From assembly GCA_029747015.1 (NCBI GenBank), contig JAKOGI010001557.1:62001-126000 (forward strand): a stretch of DNA of 64,000 bases, in the 5' to 3' direction. Numbering within the stretch: the stretch's first letter is position 1; every line of letters starts with the position of its first letter. Shown here piece by piece: positions 45,916-58,863 of the stretch. The notes beneath the pieces were generated by a model. It had not been told where the DNA came from. It made no database searches and saw only the letters and a program-made list of their open reading frames with translations. A program made the translations under genes and the position numbers. This DNA is from Carnegiea gigantea (lineage: Eukaryota > Streptophyta > Magnoliopsida > Caryophyllales > Cactaceae).

Positions 45916-48341
45916 TGTAATAACCCGACCTTAAATCATGTTTATTTATTTAATTAAGTTGTGTTATTAATTTTTCATATTTATTTATCTCATTTAATCA
46001 TCCCAATTAGGAAAATTCATTTCGTGCCCTACTTTGCAATTCGAGTTTCATTTACCGTAAGAATTTCGGATGAATCGATAGTAGGCTCTGATAAATATGA
46101 TTAAGCAATAAATTATTTTTCGTAATGTCAGAAAAAAATTTCTAAGTTTTAACCATGCAAAAAATTGGGCAAAAATTCGGGCAAAAATTCATTAAGTTTG
46201 GCCCAATCTATTTGGGCCCGGTTTGCGACCCGATTCATTTTGTGCTTTGGTCCAAAAATTTGAGTTTACTTAAATTAAGTTAAGCACTATCATTTGCACC
46301 TAATTATAATTAGCAAAAGATATTTTTAGGGACTCAAAATTTCAGCCAAGTGTTTATTTGATTCATTTACAACCAAGTAAAAACTCAAGCACAAAACACC
46401 AAGGCTCTTTTCTCTCTCCTTCTCTACTAATTTGGCCAGTCCCTTGCTGCCCACCCACCGCAGCCACTAGCTCCACCACCACAGCTGCCGACCATCATCC
46501 CATCAACCACCATCAACCACCCAAACACATCTAACATCAAGCAACATCTCCATCTCTCCATTTTGATCACTAAGCAAGGTAAAAACCCTAACTTAATCAA
46601 GTTTAGTTTTGGATTTTTATGTTAGATTTGATTATTGATCATGTTATTTTGATAAGAACAAGATTTATTTTGATGTTTTATTGGTTGGATCATCTTGAAA
46701 ACAAGTAATGTTTGAAGTTGTTCATGATCATGTAAGTTTAGGTGGTGATGATGGATTTTGATTGTTTTAAATGAGATTTTGTGATCTTTGGTATTGATAA
46801 TGAGTATAAAGATGTTTATGGTGATTCATATAAGTTAGAGGGTGATTTTAATGGGTGGTTATGTGAAGAAAAGATTGAAAAATGTGATTATTGAGCAGTA
46901 AATAGACCTAAACAAGGGGTCACTTCGGGAGAAAACTAGTATTAATTGGCACATCAAAAATTCATGACTTTTGATATATGGTATCGTGATGAGTTAGCTT
47001 TCAGTAGGCTTTGGAATTACTCAATTTTGAGTTGTGTGGACAAAGTTATGACAAATTTACTAAAGATTACGCAGAATACATCGAAACTGGGAGCATTTGT
47101 GACAGGGGACTTTACGGAAAAACTGGTATTGATTGGGTTATTGAAAAATTATGATTTTTGGTATGTGGATAGATCAATGAGTTATCTTTCAAATGCTTTC
47201 TGAATCACCTTAATCCGAGTTCTGTGGAAAAAGTTATGGCCGTTCTGCTACGACTGCGCAGATTGAGCTGAAATTATGCAGGTCTGTGTTCTACCCTAAT
47301 TTTAGGGACTTTACTATGTGAATCATGCTTTGTGTCCTAAATAAAAGTTTTAATGGACATTATGAGCTTTTCATATTGGATTTTCTAATGCAGACCATCA
47401 GGCGGTAACATGAGTGAATACAGAAATCGTGACATTTGAAAATATTATCAGAAGTTTCTATATAATTATGAGTATTGTAAGGAAATTACAACGTTTAGTG
47501 AGTTCAACAAGTTTGATTAGTGTATGGATGCTTATTTGAGTTAGGGAACTGAGTTAAATGAGCATGAAAATGAAATTTGAGAAGTGGGCAGAGTAATGAC
47601 TCAAATCAGTATCTATTGGACTCAGTTGAGATTATTTGAACTTTTATGAACCTCACAACACCTCTCTTGATATTAAGCCTTCCATTATCCATTTCAGAAG
47701 CATTACACTTTTCATTATCCATTTCGGAAATATAAGAAACCCATATTTCATTTATATCAATTAAGATCTTTTCATTATCACTTCAATCATTCCAATTTGG
47801 TCTATTTTGTTTCAGTTTGTTGTATTTCAAGTTCAATAACCCTAATTGATTTATTTTTCAAATCATTTTGTTGTAACTTATCTTATATTGAATTATTAGA
47901 ATTGTGGAAGCTTTTTAATTAATCAATTTCCATTACAACGGGAGTAAATATTGTTTACTAACTGCATTTACCTATAATTACATTTCTTTAGCAGAATCAG
48001 GGCCCAGTCTATCGTTTTCATTATGCATAAGTATTATCAAGTGAAATATCATTTTAAAGACTTTAGATACGTCCATTGCCTATATCTCTTAAAAATCAGA
48101 GTGTATTTGTCAACGTTATCATGTTTTGGTAAGTACATCAACGAATCAGTTTGTACAGTGATTTATCAGTTAATTATTAACCCCGTCAGTTATCATCTAT
48201 AGGGCATTCGCCCTTCAGTTACCCATGCGGCTTCAGGCTAGGTCCCCAATCGGCTTGGCAGGTGTACACCTATCCATAGATCGTAACAGTATCAAGGGGT
48301 TCACTATCAGATAATAACTAGCAGTACAGTTTTACATCATC
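45916..48341 (+). repeat. 3' LTR of chromovirus 2, truncated (2426 bp)
   Basis: Collinear with 37966 onward up to TTTTACATCATC, where it meets a CAT repeat. Its last about 570 bp are missing. AAGGAGGGAAGGC just before it is the polypurine tract. Confidence 0.9.
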
Positions 48342-50195
48342 ACCATCATCATCACCATCACCATCATCATCATCATCATCATTTTGACATTGGGGCTGAG
48401 AAGGAGGAGGAGGAGCAGCGGCAGCAGCATAAGTGGAGCGGTGGTGCTGTCGAGGGCACGAAGGAGGGGTTGGGCGTGATCCAAAGCCAAATGCTTGTTG
48501 AGAGCTAATGAACCCACTTAGTGTGGTTTGCACCCCACTAAGTTGTTCACTCAACATTATCACTTTCTCTTCTAAATGACGGTTCCTCTCCTCAATTTGG
48601 CGATTTAACTCCGCCATTGAACTTAATTCATTGTTCAATTGGGTGACCGTCTCTCGCACATCTGACTCCTGACTTCCCCTGGATGTTGCTGTGGACTTGA
48701 ACAGGTGCTTCAGTTTCACCTCTTCTGAACCAAGTCCACACACGCCCCTTTTTGTTTAAGTTGCCTTGCACCCATAGCTCTATCTCAGATGGAATTTCAG
48801 ATGGATCGGAGCTAGGATCTATCGAGGATTGGGAATTCCTGATTTGCTTCCATTTTTGTTGATACTCCGTCTACAAAATAAAATCAAAAATATTATGTGT
48901 TACAGATCTAGTAACGCCGACGGAGTAAGAATATTTTAAACACGTAAAAAAATAGATGTTACTTATATATGTTTTTTCAGATTATTTTCAACCCATGTGT
49001 TGTTCTGCTTATATTGATGAGTGTCTTTAACTAGTTCTATTGTAGTCGGCTCCCTTTGAAGCTTCTTAGCCTATACAATATGCAAATAAGTTGAAATAGG
49101 CGAGAGTTCTTCGTACATTGCAAATTAAAGCACATAGAAAGTACAGATTGCAATAAGTTGAAATAAGTGAGAGTTCTTTGTACTTACCAAACGTCTCTTT
49201 TGCTCACTAAATGGGATTGAACCACATGTATGCAAAGAAGGGCCTAAGTCATCCTGATCACTATTCCGGTTCTTCTTTGCTTGTGCACTCATCTTTTGAA
49301 ATTTTTCGGAAGCCCAGTATTCTTGAAGTGGCCTTCAAGTGCTGCCAGACAGCCACAGAGGCTGCTTGCCCCTTTTCCTTAGCTCCCCAAATGTGTCCTT
49401 CAATTTACTAGCCCCCTTCTCCTCAAAGTTCCTCCTAATCTAGGAGTCATGCTCTGGAGCCCAATAGAAACGCTTCTGTAAAAGAAAAGTCAGCAAAACA
49501 TAAACAATGTGCTAGTGAACAATATATTTACAGCTGTGGTCAACTTATTAATTTATCTTACCTTGAACTCGCCAAATCACAGATCCTGTTGTGATTCAGG
49601 GACTTTACCCCATGATGGCCAAGGCTCGAGAACTTTGCTCACCAATATCTTTGTTATTTCAAACACCACATCATGCGAAAAGAAGCTGCAAATAAGAAAT
49701 ACAGTTACAAATTTGTGTTCACAATAAACATATTTATATATATGTTTGGGTTCTGAATATACAGAAGTGGAAATGTATAATCGCTTACTCTTTACCATCT
49801 GGCCTAATAAACACCTTGTTGGACGTGCTCTTATGGCTTGGAGCACCTTCACTATGATCCCAACTCCTTTCTTCATTGTGTTGTGGAATGGCATGTGGTA
49901 CAGGGATGTAGGAGCCAAATTGGTTACCCATGAATGCTCCTTGAGTCTGAGTGTTAGGAGGTCTTTGTGACTGGAAGGAGGAAATGTCAGCCTGGGGGAA
50001 CGTAGCAGTTTGAGGTATGTATTGGGTGAATTGCATGTTTTGGAGGCCGTTGGGATCAGGAAAAGCATTCTGAGGGATGTCTTGGTGGTTTTGCCATCCC
50101 TGAAACTCTTCCTCTTCTTGGCCACTTTAGTTGTTATGACCTCTTCCCCGAGTTCTACCACGTCTACCACTGCGTTCACGTTGCATACCTGACAT
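48318..50195 (-). pseudogene. CACTA TNP1-like protein, Transposase_24 domain
   Basis: In CACTA elements the second protein binds the subterminal repeats. Read right to left: ATG at 50195-50193 (MSGMQRERSGRRGRTRGRG, then a TAA), a Gln/Pro-rich part with AFMGNQFGSYIPVPHA, then exons with SHDVVFEITKILVSKVLEPW, FYWAPEHDS, EYWASEKFQKMSAQAKKNRN and GPSLHTCGSIPF, KKLQREPTTIELVKDTH, and IELWVQGNLNKKGRV. The 48318-48743 piece is coiled-coil-like (LNRQIEERNRHLEEKVIML). The SAQAKKNR-GPSLHT-GGSIPF pattern is diagnostic of Transposase_24 (Ptta/En/Spm). Several stops and unclear splice sites make it non-functional. Confidence 0.85.
48335..48383. repeat. CAT/ATG microsatellite at LTR-TNP1 junction
   Basis: About 48 bp of CATCAT/CACCAT units. 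Read on the minus strand it encodes the Asp-rich tail of the TNP1-like ORF; on the + side it joins the truncated LTR. Confidence 0.85.
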
Positions 50196-50411
50196 CTTTA
50201 AGACAAACATACAAACCATAGTGGTCAAATAACATAAAATACAAGAATTAAACAACTTTACCAAATCATACAATAACAATTGTGTCATTCATTATTCAAC
50301 AAAGACTACATGCATAGAATGACCAAGACACATCCATACAACGAAAAAGTCCACATGCATATAATATGAAAATAGATAAATTGATTTAATGTACATTTAG
50401 GAATTATTCTA

Positions 50412-53400
50412 CTAGTCATCATCCTCAATTTCATTCTCCTCATCAGAATCTTCATGGTGGACAATGACTTTGTCTTCAATATATTCATAATCATCATTCC
50501 ACTCTACCTTCGCACCTCCCTCGTTTGCACCTTTTTCATTAACAACTTCAATGTCTTCCTCTTCATTCAACAAAGTTATAGAAATTGTGTCATTCATCGG
50601 TGTCACATGAGACACATGTTCCTCTTGAAATGCAACTGGTAAAGTGAATTTGTTATTCACTTTATGTTTGGGTTTGTTTGGTACAACAACGCACTAGTTA
50701 GACTTATCTCTTATTCCATTCGAGTATTTCATGTACACCACTTGGGTTGCAGAGCTAGCAAATATGAATGGATTATATTTTCTATATCTTTGAGTGGCAT
50801 TCACCTCTATAAATGGACATAGTTTGGGACAACGTGTTCCTCGAGGGGTTTTATCAAACCAATCACATCTTAACAACATACATTGTTTAAGCAGCTCTCA
50901 TATTCAATGCGAATAACCTCTTGAAGGATTCCATAATAATCGTCCTCATATCCACCTTCCCCGCTCCCTTTAACGCAAATGCCACAGTTGAATGTCTTTC
51001 CCCTTCACACCTTTTCTGTGTGTGAAATAGAAATCCATTAACTCTGAATGGAAACCAAGATGTAACTTTCCTTAAAGGCAATGGAGCCAAGTGGTATATG
51101 TGTACTTGGCGTTTGTCATTGAAGATTTGTACAATTTCAACCTACATTAATTTTTACAAACTTGATCAACATGGGAATCATATTGTGTAAGATGTTCTGA
51201 AGTAGATGAATATATAATATAAGAGGCAAGTTTACGCTCTTACTGTATTTTTAAACCACCAAATAAATTCAACCTCAATCAAAGCATCTATCTCCACGTT
51301 CGTTAAAGTGGAATTTTCATGTAATTGTTGTTGTTTAAATAAACTGTGAGAATGATATTCATTAGCACTAAGTTCCCATTTAATTTCATTATAATACAAA
51401 AAAGGCGCAGGTAGAACTTACTCGATATAAGGTTGAACTTTATTACAATTCAACAAAATGTGAAGGTGTGCAGCGTACAACTCTTCATTAGTTAAGTACC
51501 TCTGTGTACGACTTCCCACTGGAGTACCTTGGGTTTGAAAAACTGATAAAGTAGGTTGCATTTGTGGCTTGTCGTTGTCATCCTCATTACGTCGACGTCT
51601 TATGCACATTGAAGGCACATCAGTGCTGAAGTAATACGAAGAAAACTGCGAAATCTCAAAAACCAAGTATGCTTCAGCCATTAATCCCTCAGGATGTGTT
51701 TTGTTTTTTATCTTCTTCTTAAGGCAACCGAAGTACCTAAATTACAACAACTTATATAAGTATTTCAGTATAACACAACTGCTGAATTTAGTGCTCTATG
51801 ATATTCAGATACATATTTACCTTTCAAATGGTTACATCCATCGATATTGCACTGGACCCCCTAGGTATGCTTCTTTTGCTAAGTGTATAGGCAAGTGTTC
51901 CATGACATTAAAGAATCCCGCTGGAAAAACTCTCTCTAATTTACAAAGTATGATGCTTATATTGCGTTGCATTTCTTGTAGCTTATCAACCCTTAATACT
52001 GTTGAGCAAAGATTTTTAAAAAATTCACTTAACTCAACGAGTAGTACTAATACATCATCTGAAAGGGCACGAAATGCTATTGGCATAAGCATCTGCAAAA
52101 ATACATGACAATCATGGCTCTTCATGTTTTGAAACTTTGCAAACTTCATATCTACGCAGTTTGCAAAGTTGCAGCAATATCCATCAGGCATTGTTAGTTG
52201 CAGTGCCCGCTCACACACCCCCTTTTGTTTGTCCAAAGAAAGGGCGTAGGAAGCCTTCGGTTTTAATATTCGGCCATTAACACCATGTCTGAGATTCAGC
52301 TCACTCCGATCACACATCTCCACCATATCTAGCCCTGCCTTAACATCATCTTTTGTTTTACCAGGTACATCCATGACAGTGTTGATGATGTTATCACAAA
52401 AGTTTTTCTCTATGTGCATTACGTCTAAATTGTGATGTAGTAGTTAGTCTCTCCAATAAGGTAACTCCCGAAAGATGCTTTGCTTTGTCCAATTATGAAA
52501 ATTCTCCTTAAAACCCGGGATGATGAAATCTCCATCAGTGGTTACTTTAGGAAGACTCTTAACCTCATGGTATAGTTCCTCTCCATTTTTCTAGATGGAG
52601 GACCATCATTCACAACTTTTTCTCTACGAAATGCAATTCGATTTCTTCAAAATGCATGATGCCTGGGCAAGAATCGACGGTGACCTTCAAACCAGGATGG
52701 TTTGCCCCCATGTTTCAAATGTGTTGCTTTCAACTTCTCCATACAAACAGGATAACTCAAAACACCATGAGTGCTCCATCCAGATAACATTCCAAGGGTT
52801 GGGAAGTCATTCACTGTCCACATTAATGCAGCTCTCATAACGAAGTTCTGCCTCATTGAAATTTCATAAGTGTGAACACCATTACATAGCATTTTCAACT
52901 CATCAATCAAAGGTTGCAAGTACACATCTATTTTGTTCTTCGGATTTGTAGGCCCAGGTATAATGTAAGTTAAGAACATATATGACGTTGTCATGCACAT
53001 ATCCGGGGGAAGGTTGTAAGGTGTCACAACGACAAGCCAAATTGAATAAGGCTGTGCAGATTGTGCAAATGGGATAAACCCATCTGTACACACCAAGTCT
53101 CATATTGCGGGGCTCTAAAGCAAAATCTGAGTGTTTGCGATCAAAATGTTTCCATGCTTCCCCATCTGAAGGGTGACAAAGAACACAATCCTTACGCCTA
53201 TTGCTATAATGCCAGGTCATGTGTTCAGCTGTGCTTTTTAAGGCGTAAAGGCGTTGTAACCTAGGTATCAACGGGAAGTACAACATTTTTACATATGGTT
53301 TTGGTTTCCCATTATCGCCTGACTTTTTTGGCTTCCGTCTTGGTGCATCACAAAACTTACATTTTTCAAGTGCTGAATCCTCCTTAAAGTACAACACACA

Positions 53401-54117
53401 ACCATTGCAGCAACAATCAATGGTTTGTACATCTAAACCTAAACTTCGAACCTTCTTTTTCAACTCTGAGTAATTTCTGGGGACACGATTGTCTGTCGGA
53501 CAACTCTCATGGATTAATTGTATCACCTCATTCAAACAATTTTGAAGCATATTATAATCAGATTTGATACTCATCAATCTGACTGCATTTGACAATTCAG
53601 TTTGGTTACTACACCCATCCTATAAAGGTCTCTATGCAACTTGAAGCATATTATAGAATGTCTGAGCTTCTGCCTTTGGTTGCTGATTGCCACTAACTTC
53701 ATTAGTAATCATTGCATCATTCACCATTGCTTCAACATGATCCACAAATGGTCCAGTATTATCAACATCTATGGGACTTGAAACCATGTGCTTATATAAG
53801 TTTTGTGCGTTGCTACTTCCAACATTGTCATAGGAAGCAGGTTCTACTTCCCCATGAGATGTCTAGTACCAATAGCCTTTAACAAAATCATTTTAGTACA
53901 AGTGTAATCTCACGTCATCAGGTTCTCTATAAGCGCTATTCTGGCATTTGGTACAAGGACATCTATAATGTCCATTATTTATGAATTCCACTTGACTTCT
54001 TGTAAATTGATCAAACAATTCAACTCCATCTAAAAATTCTTGTTTATACCCTTTTCTACCTGGTAAAAATCTTTTATACATCCACCTCCGATCGGGTGGT
54101 CCATCAATATTATCCAC
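50412..54117 (-). pseudogene. CACTA TNP2-type transposase
   Basis: TNP2 is the catalytic protein of CACTA. In order on the minus strand: the N-terminal Transposase-associated domain (WMYKRFLPGRKGYKQEFLDG, CPCTKCQN, 53893-54117). Then the transposase_21 part, CKFCDAPRRKP, YFPLIPRLQRLYALKSTAEH, GEAWKHFDRKHSDFALEPRN, VVTPYNLPPDMCM, IPGPTNPKNKIDVYLQPLID and MLSGWSTHGVLSYPVC. Then MHIEKNFCDNIINTVMD with the DUF4218 region (LCKLERVFPAGFFNVMEHLP, GGPVQYRWMYPF) at 51832-52419, the DUF4216-like part (50694-51090) and an acidic tail. Stops (many CAA to TAA or TGG to TAG) and frameshifts near 53090 and between 52419 and 52647 disable it. Confidence 0.9.
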
Positions 54118-55290
54118 TATAGACCATTACAAATGTATATGTTAATTCCTTATTTATAATAATAATGGACATAATGATTACACTTTTCTTAATACATATT
54201 TACATTAATGATTTACATATGATTGTAATATTTCGTCATGCACTATGTTCAATATGCGATGCACAAAAATAAGATATTACGACAATTAAGTTAGGATGTA
54301 AACCTGTTTGAATGTCTGAAATTGCAGTCCAAACTTGTGACATTCACACCGACAATAACGACATTCACAGCAATAATAATGTAATTTTTTTCCGTTCGCA
54401 ATATGCTTTCTCTTATGACCCATATCCTTCATATTAATCATCCACACAAATTAAAATTTCAAATATTTACGTTATAATAAACTATTATTTAATCTACATA
54501 CATAACAATAAATAATATTTACACATTTATAAAATAATACAACTTCATTATCCAACTTCCAATTATTATCCAACATGCCTGCATTTAAATTATTACATTT
54601 TAGGTATGACAGATGAAATAATCTACTAATTACAAATATTATCTAAATTTTAAAATTAATATATTACAAGAATATCTACAATACTAAATAAAAAGTACAG
54701 ATATTATTCAAATAACACATTATAATATTTCACCCTCTGACATTTTCTATACACTAATGTACTAATTGACTATTAATTGTAACCATCATAAATTCTACGA
54801 GTTAGGCACACCAAACTTTCATTTTCTATACTAAATTTTATAAACTTACAAATTCAAAACTCCAAATAATAAGTTACAAAAAAGAACATTCAATTTAATT
54901 TTTACATCATCCACACAATTACTAATAATACTTAATAATTACTTTCACATTCGCATCAACACAATCACATTTAAAATCCAAAATCTACCAATTACTCAAT
55001 AAATTTCTACAACCAATACAAATTACCATATAATTATTAAATTGTAACTCCAATTTCTCAATTTCATCAAAATATCTACTGCAAACTAAACAAACAACAC
55101 TTACGTAGTAAACTTTCATATTCACATTAATACAACCAAATTCAAAACCCAAGATCTACAAATTACTCAATAAAATTTCAACAACCAACATAAATTATCA
55201 CATAATTGTTAAATTCTAGCTCAAATTTATCAAATTCATCAAAAAATTTACTACAAACTAAACAAACACCCCTTACTTGAAATTACAAGC
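54118..55290 (-). other. AT-rich leader of the CACTA genes
   Basis: Very AT-rich, without coding signal on either strand. A Cys/His-containing stretch near 54320-54420 is not convincing. It is probably 5' leader or intron of the TNP2 transcript. Confidence 0.5.
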
Positions 55291-55737
55291 GAAAAATGGT
55301 GGTGGAATTGAGGTGGCCGGCGACAAAACGGAGGGCAGCGGTGGGCTACAGGCCGATGGCGACCTTCTGCCTCTCTCTCTCTCTCTAAGTCGAACGCTCC
55401 CTCTCTCTCTAATTTGCGTTCCGAAATGAAGAAGAAGTTGGGGGTTTAAAAACTCTGTCCGACGGATCCGTCGGACAGAGTCTATTTTTTTAAAAAAAGT
55501 TTATTATTTTCGGCCCAGATATGGTCAACGTTGACCAGCATTCCAACGGGCTTTCCGTCGGATTTTCGACCGCCTAGTCAGATTCCGTCGGAATTTCCGA
55601 CAGAATATCTGTCCGTCGGAACGTCCGCCGCCTTGGTTTACTTTCCCGGTCTTTCCGTTGCCATGTCGGCCGGCCTGTGCGATGGTCTCCTTTTCGGTCG
55701 GTATTTTTTGTCGAAAAAAGCAAAATTTTTAGTAGTG
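55291..55737 (-). repeat. CACTA right terminus and subterminal repeats
   Basis: Contains a CT microsatellite (55371-55386), then repeated TCCGTCGGA, TTCCGAC and CGGTCGG blocks, ending in TTTTTAGTAGTG. The composition matches the left terminus, supporting one element. Confidence 0.8.
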
Positions 55738-56517
55738 AGAGTCTTTTCACTCAATTTTATTTCATAACCCAACCCGGAAAAGAGAAGGACATTAACGGGG
55801 TATTTATTTGGCCTGAATCTAGTTAACAAGATAGAGGAAATGTCCTAGCATCCTAATCTACCTAAAGTACTGGGTTCTTAATCCTCATGTGACTTGTATT
55901 CTAAAATCTTCAAGATGTCCTCTTTAAGCTCTAAAATGAATGATGTGATCCATTTGTTGACAATAGCTCAGGGAAATTGAGTATCCATATTGTGCTTAAG
56001 GAAAGCAAGAAACTTAAGGATGTCCTCGTTAAGCTTCAAAATGGAGGAATCTAATGGTGGTCCTTGCGCTCACAATAGCTCAAAGAAGACGACTGTTGCA
56101 AATTGAGCTCAAGGAAGTGAAAGAACACGATTGTGTTGATTGCACTTGTAAAGGAATGGCGCCAGTTGAACCCTTTGGATGTGGTAACCGTTCTTTGAAC
56201 TTTACTCATCAGTGGATCCAATAAAGTGGGCTGCAACCTGACGACGTCCAAAACAAATATTCAAAGACACACAAACTGAGTGACTTCTTAGTCCATCTTT
56301 TTCAATGACACCAACAAGTGAACTTAAAAGCTAGTGATTACGTGGCTATCTTGAATTGTGATGACTAATGAGAGACCTTGATGCAAGTGCATTAATGTTA
56401 GTCCTCTATTCTAGGTGAGCCCTGAGAGTTTCAGTCACCTTGCCAACTAGGTGGAGATATACCAGTGTCCCATTTAGTTTAGCAGTTGAATGTTAAAAGA
56501 AGACTTAGGCCTTGTTC
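55738..56517. other. intron with a 105-bp-period imperfect repeat
   Basis: No gene. Segments starting at about 55914 and 56019 share ATGTCCTC-TTAAGCT--AAAATG, then CAATAGCTCA, at a spacing of 105 bp. The origin is unknown. Confidence 0.55.
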
Positions 56518-57952
56518 TTTTCAGTGGGAAATGATGGATGTGGGATGGGTGAGTGTGGGAGATGGGGGGAAGGAGTGGGTAAGAGTTGATAAGAATGATA
56601 TTTTGTTTTAAGTGTGGAAAGGGGGGGAAGGAGTGGGTGAGAGTGGGCAGGAGTTGAAAGGAGTTGAATGAAGTTGGGGAGCTGGTTTAAGTTATATATT
56701 TTTGTATTTTAATGTAATTTTTTTTAATTTTTGATAGTAAGTAACGATCTTAAAATTAAATTTTGAATAGAAAAAAATTTCTTTATGTGTTTAGCCGGTT
56801 ATAAAATATTGTTTGATGGTCGTTGTTGCCCCCAAAAAAATTTAAATTTTCGTAAATGAGTTGAATCAATTGCGGATGTTAATTTTTGTTGTATATTTTC
56901 AGAATTTGTTAATTTTCACCGAAATTTAAAGTTAAATATCGTACTGTACATTGCGCAAATATAGTTTACTTTAGTTGGATTACGATTAATTGATTGTTGA
57001 ACTGAAAATTACATAGACAATTCTCATTTTTTGTGTGCAAATTAATTATTCACATTTTGCGATATTTTTGCACTGTCTGACTGAAATTGGACGTTACTCT
57101 TCCTCAATTCTTAATTACGTTAACGATACCAATGAAATTAGTTTGAAATTCGAAATCAAATATCACTAAAAATATTATCCGAACACAATCTTATTATATC
57201 CAATTGTAATCCACAAATCCAATAAGAACATGACATATGTCATGCATCTATCTAATGAATATTCGGTTTCATATGAAATTAGTGAAATTAATGCTTCACT
57301 TTATGTCGCCAACAACAAAAGTTCATCTCACAATGTATACGATTACCATTACTTTTACAACCGTTAACATTTATAACATCCGTTAGTCCCATCGCGAACA
57401 CCGAATAAAAACATCTGCATTTTGTGTCATGGTTTATGATGGCCGAAAAATAATGTGTTACATATACCATAACAACAATCCACGTGTTGGTGACGTATAA
57501 CAAAAATTTCGGAGTCAAAAAAAACCAATTCTAACCATCTGTTCCATATAAAAATTAAACTGAAAACATCTACCACTCACGAATAACTAACATTTGCTTA
57601 TCAACGGAAAAATTAAAAAAATACAAAAATTATCATTTCTTTAATACATACAACATAAATAATTTCATGTACAATTTATGGCACAACTTACAAATATTCC
57701 AATAACATCTGAAAAATAAATAAAACTCTTCATAATTAGTATCAGACTACTCAGACGTACAATTATATCAATTATAAGAGTTTTCAAACTATGCCAAATA
57801 GTAATTATAGGTAGAAGTGGGTAAAAGTAGGTGAGAGTGGGAAGGAGTGATACTTTTATTTAAATGTGGGAAAGAGTGGGAAGAGGGGGAAGGAGTGGGT
57901 GGGTGTGGAAAGGAGTGGGTTGGGTTCATTAAACCACGAAAAGAACAGGGCC
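56518..57952. mobile_element. Harbinger-type non-autonomous element, 1435 bp
   Basis: The left end is GGCCTTGTTCTTTTC and the right end, read in reverse, GGCCCTGTTCTTTTC. The target duplication TTA is at 56515-56517 and 57953-57955. Subterminal GGAGTGGGTGAGAGTGGG-like repeats lie on both sides, with an AT-rich core. The 3-bp TTA duplication and GGCC-TGTT termini fit PIF/Harbinger (Tourist-like). No transposase is encoded. Confidence 0.85.
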
Positions 57953-57955
57953 TTA

Positions 57956-58293
57956 TATGTTAGATGCTTTAGCTGTGCATATCGAATGCTTTGGTGCGCA
58001 CTTTTATTATTGTATGCAGGGAGTCATGCATAAACAAGACAAATGAGTGGTAAATAGAGTAGGTAATACAAAAAGTTATGTTTCTACATTCTTTTCGCCT
58101 TCAAAATATGATAACTTCACAAGGGGGATAGTGATTTTTGCATGCATACTTGGTCCTAAAAGTGAAGTGTAAATGCTTTTATCTTCTATCAGTTGCCTAA
58201 ATTTTGAGATAACTTTTTGCTACTCCCCTCTTCCATGTTTCCAATGCTATCTCAATCTATTTCATGGGCAACTGGGTGATTTGAATGCCACAG
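57956..58293. other. intron before helicase exon 12
   Basis: I see nothing coding. It ends in a pyrimidine-containing acceptor, CCACAG. Confidence 0.55.
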
Positions 58294-58371
58294 AAATACC
58301 TTCTTGAGAAACAGGCTGTCGTTGATTCTGATGGAGGGAAATTGCTGAATGAAGACAACGATCTCAGATCT
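58294..58371 (+). pseudogene. helicase exon 12 (78 bp)
   Basis: Acceptor CCACAG and donor GTAAGT. It reads [14 protein letters not shown], then [12 protein letters not shown], 26 whole codons with no lesion. It lies 24 kb after exon 11; the intervening intron holds the CACTA element with its nested gypsy, and a Harbinger-type element. Confidence 0.88.
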
Positions 58372-58449
58372 GTAAGTTTGGAATTTACTGCTACCATGGT
58401 TGCCTTGTTACCGGTTCAGGGAAGAAACCTTTTCTCGCTGCTTTTGCAG

Positions 58450-58659
58450 GTGCTTCAATACTTATTGGATGATGTAACTGATTTTCTATCCTCACAATTT
58501 GCTCCAAAACAATCTGGATTTGATGATATGATGCAAACCAAAGGTTGTCTTGATGTAATTAAGGCTTTTGTTGACTATATACGTGAGAGAGAGAAGGAGA
58601 ATTTTCGCTGCAGGAGACATGATAATGAAGATTCTGTCACCCTCACAACTATTCATCAG
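58450..58659 (+). pseudogene. helicase exon 13 (210 bp)
   Basis: Acceptor TTTTGCAG and donor GTTCTT. It reads [17 protein letters not shown], then a variable stretch, then [14 protein letters not shown], then SVTLTTIHQ. The last block is the beginning of the motif V region (TLTTIHQ-SKGLEW). It is the longest exon in the window, 70 whole codons, intact. Confidence 0.9.
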
Positions 58660-58863
58660 GTTCTTCTTATATTTAGCAAATGTTCAAAGACGAATGTGCT
58701 ATGGGTATAAGCTGGTGCTCTAGCTGAAGCATGCAGAATATGGACATAAAATATAGAGTAGTTTGTGTAGATTGCATATCATTTAATGTTTTTGTTTCTT
58801 GATATGCTGATGCTCTGTTGCCGAAAAAAACTGATAAATTGTCTTCTCTTGCCTGATATGCAG

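Larger units (their letters stand above)
37966..48341 (+). mobile_element. Ty3/gypsy chromovirus 2 (Tekay/Del-like), 3-kb LTRs, truncated
   Basis: The 5' LTR is 37966-40956 and the 3' LTR starts at 45916; both begin TGTAATAACCCGACC. The primer site is at 40961, a purine tract precedes 45916, and the internal part has gag knuckle, protease, RT, integrase and chromodomain remnants. Very long LTRs and a C-terminal chromodomain point to the Tekay/Del group of chromoviruses. The 3' LTR is cut off after about 2.43 kb at a CAT microsatellite, so no target duplication is available. Confidence 0.88.
34382..55737 (-). mobile_element. CACTA (En/Spm) transposon, 21.4 kb with nested insertions
   Basis: The left end is CACTACTTAAAAATCTGA; the right end, read in reverse, is CACTACTAAAAATTTTGC. 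Subterminal zones at 34400-34740 and 55440-55700 are packed with short TTCCGACGG/CCGTCGGAA repeats in both directions, the binding-site arrays typical of CACTA. TNP2 and TNP1-like genes lie on the minus strand between 54117 and 48318, so the 5' end is at the right. The 3-bp flanks are ACT (left) and AGA (right), which do not match; either one has changed or the two ends belong to different insertions. A chromovirus with 3-kb LTRs is nested in the left half. Confidence 0.82.

Noticed and set aside
48332..48517. Met/Leu-rich minus-strand frame
   Set aside because: It is a second frame of the CAT microsatellite and the TNP1-like ORF.
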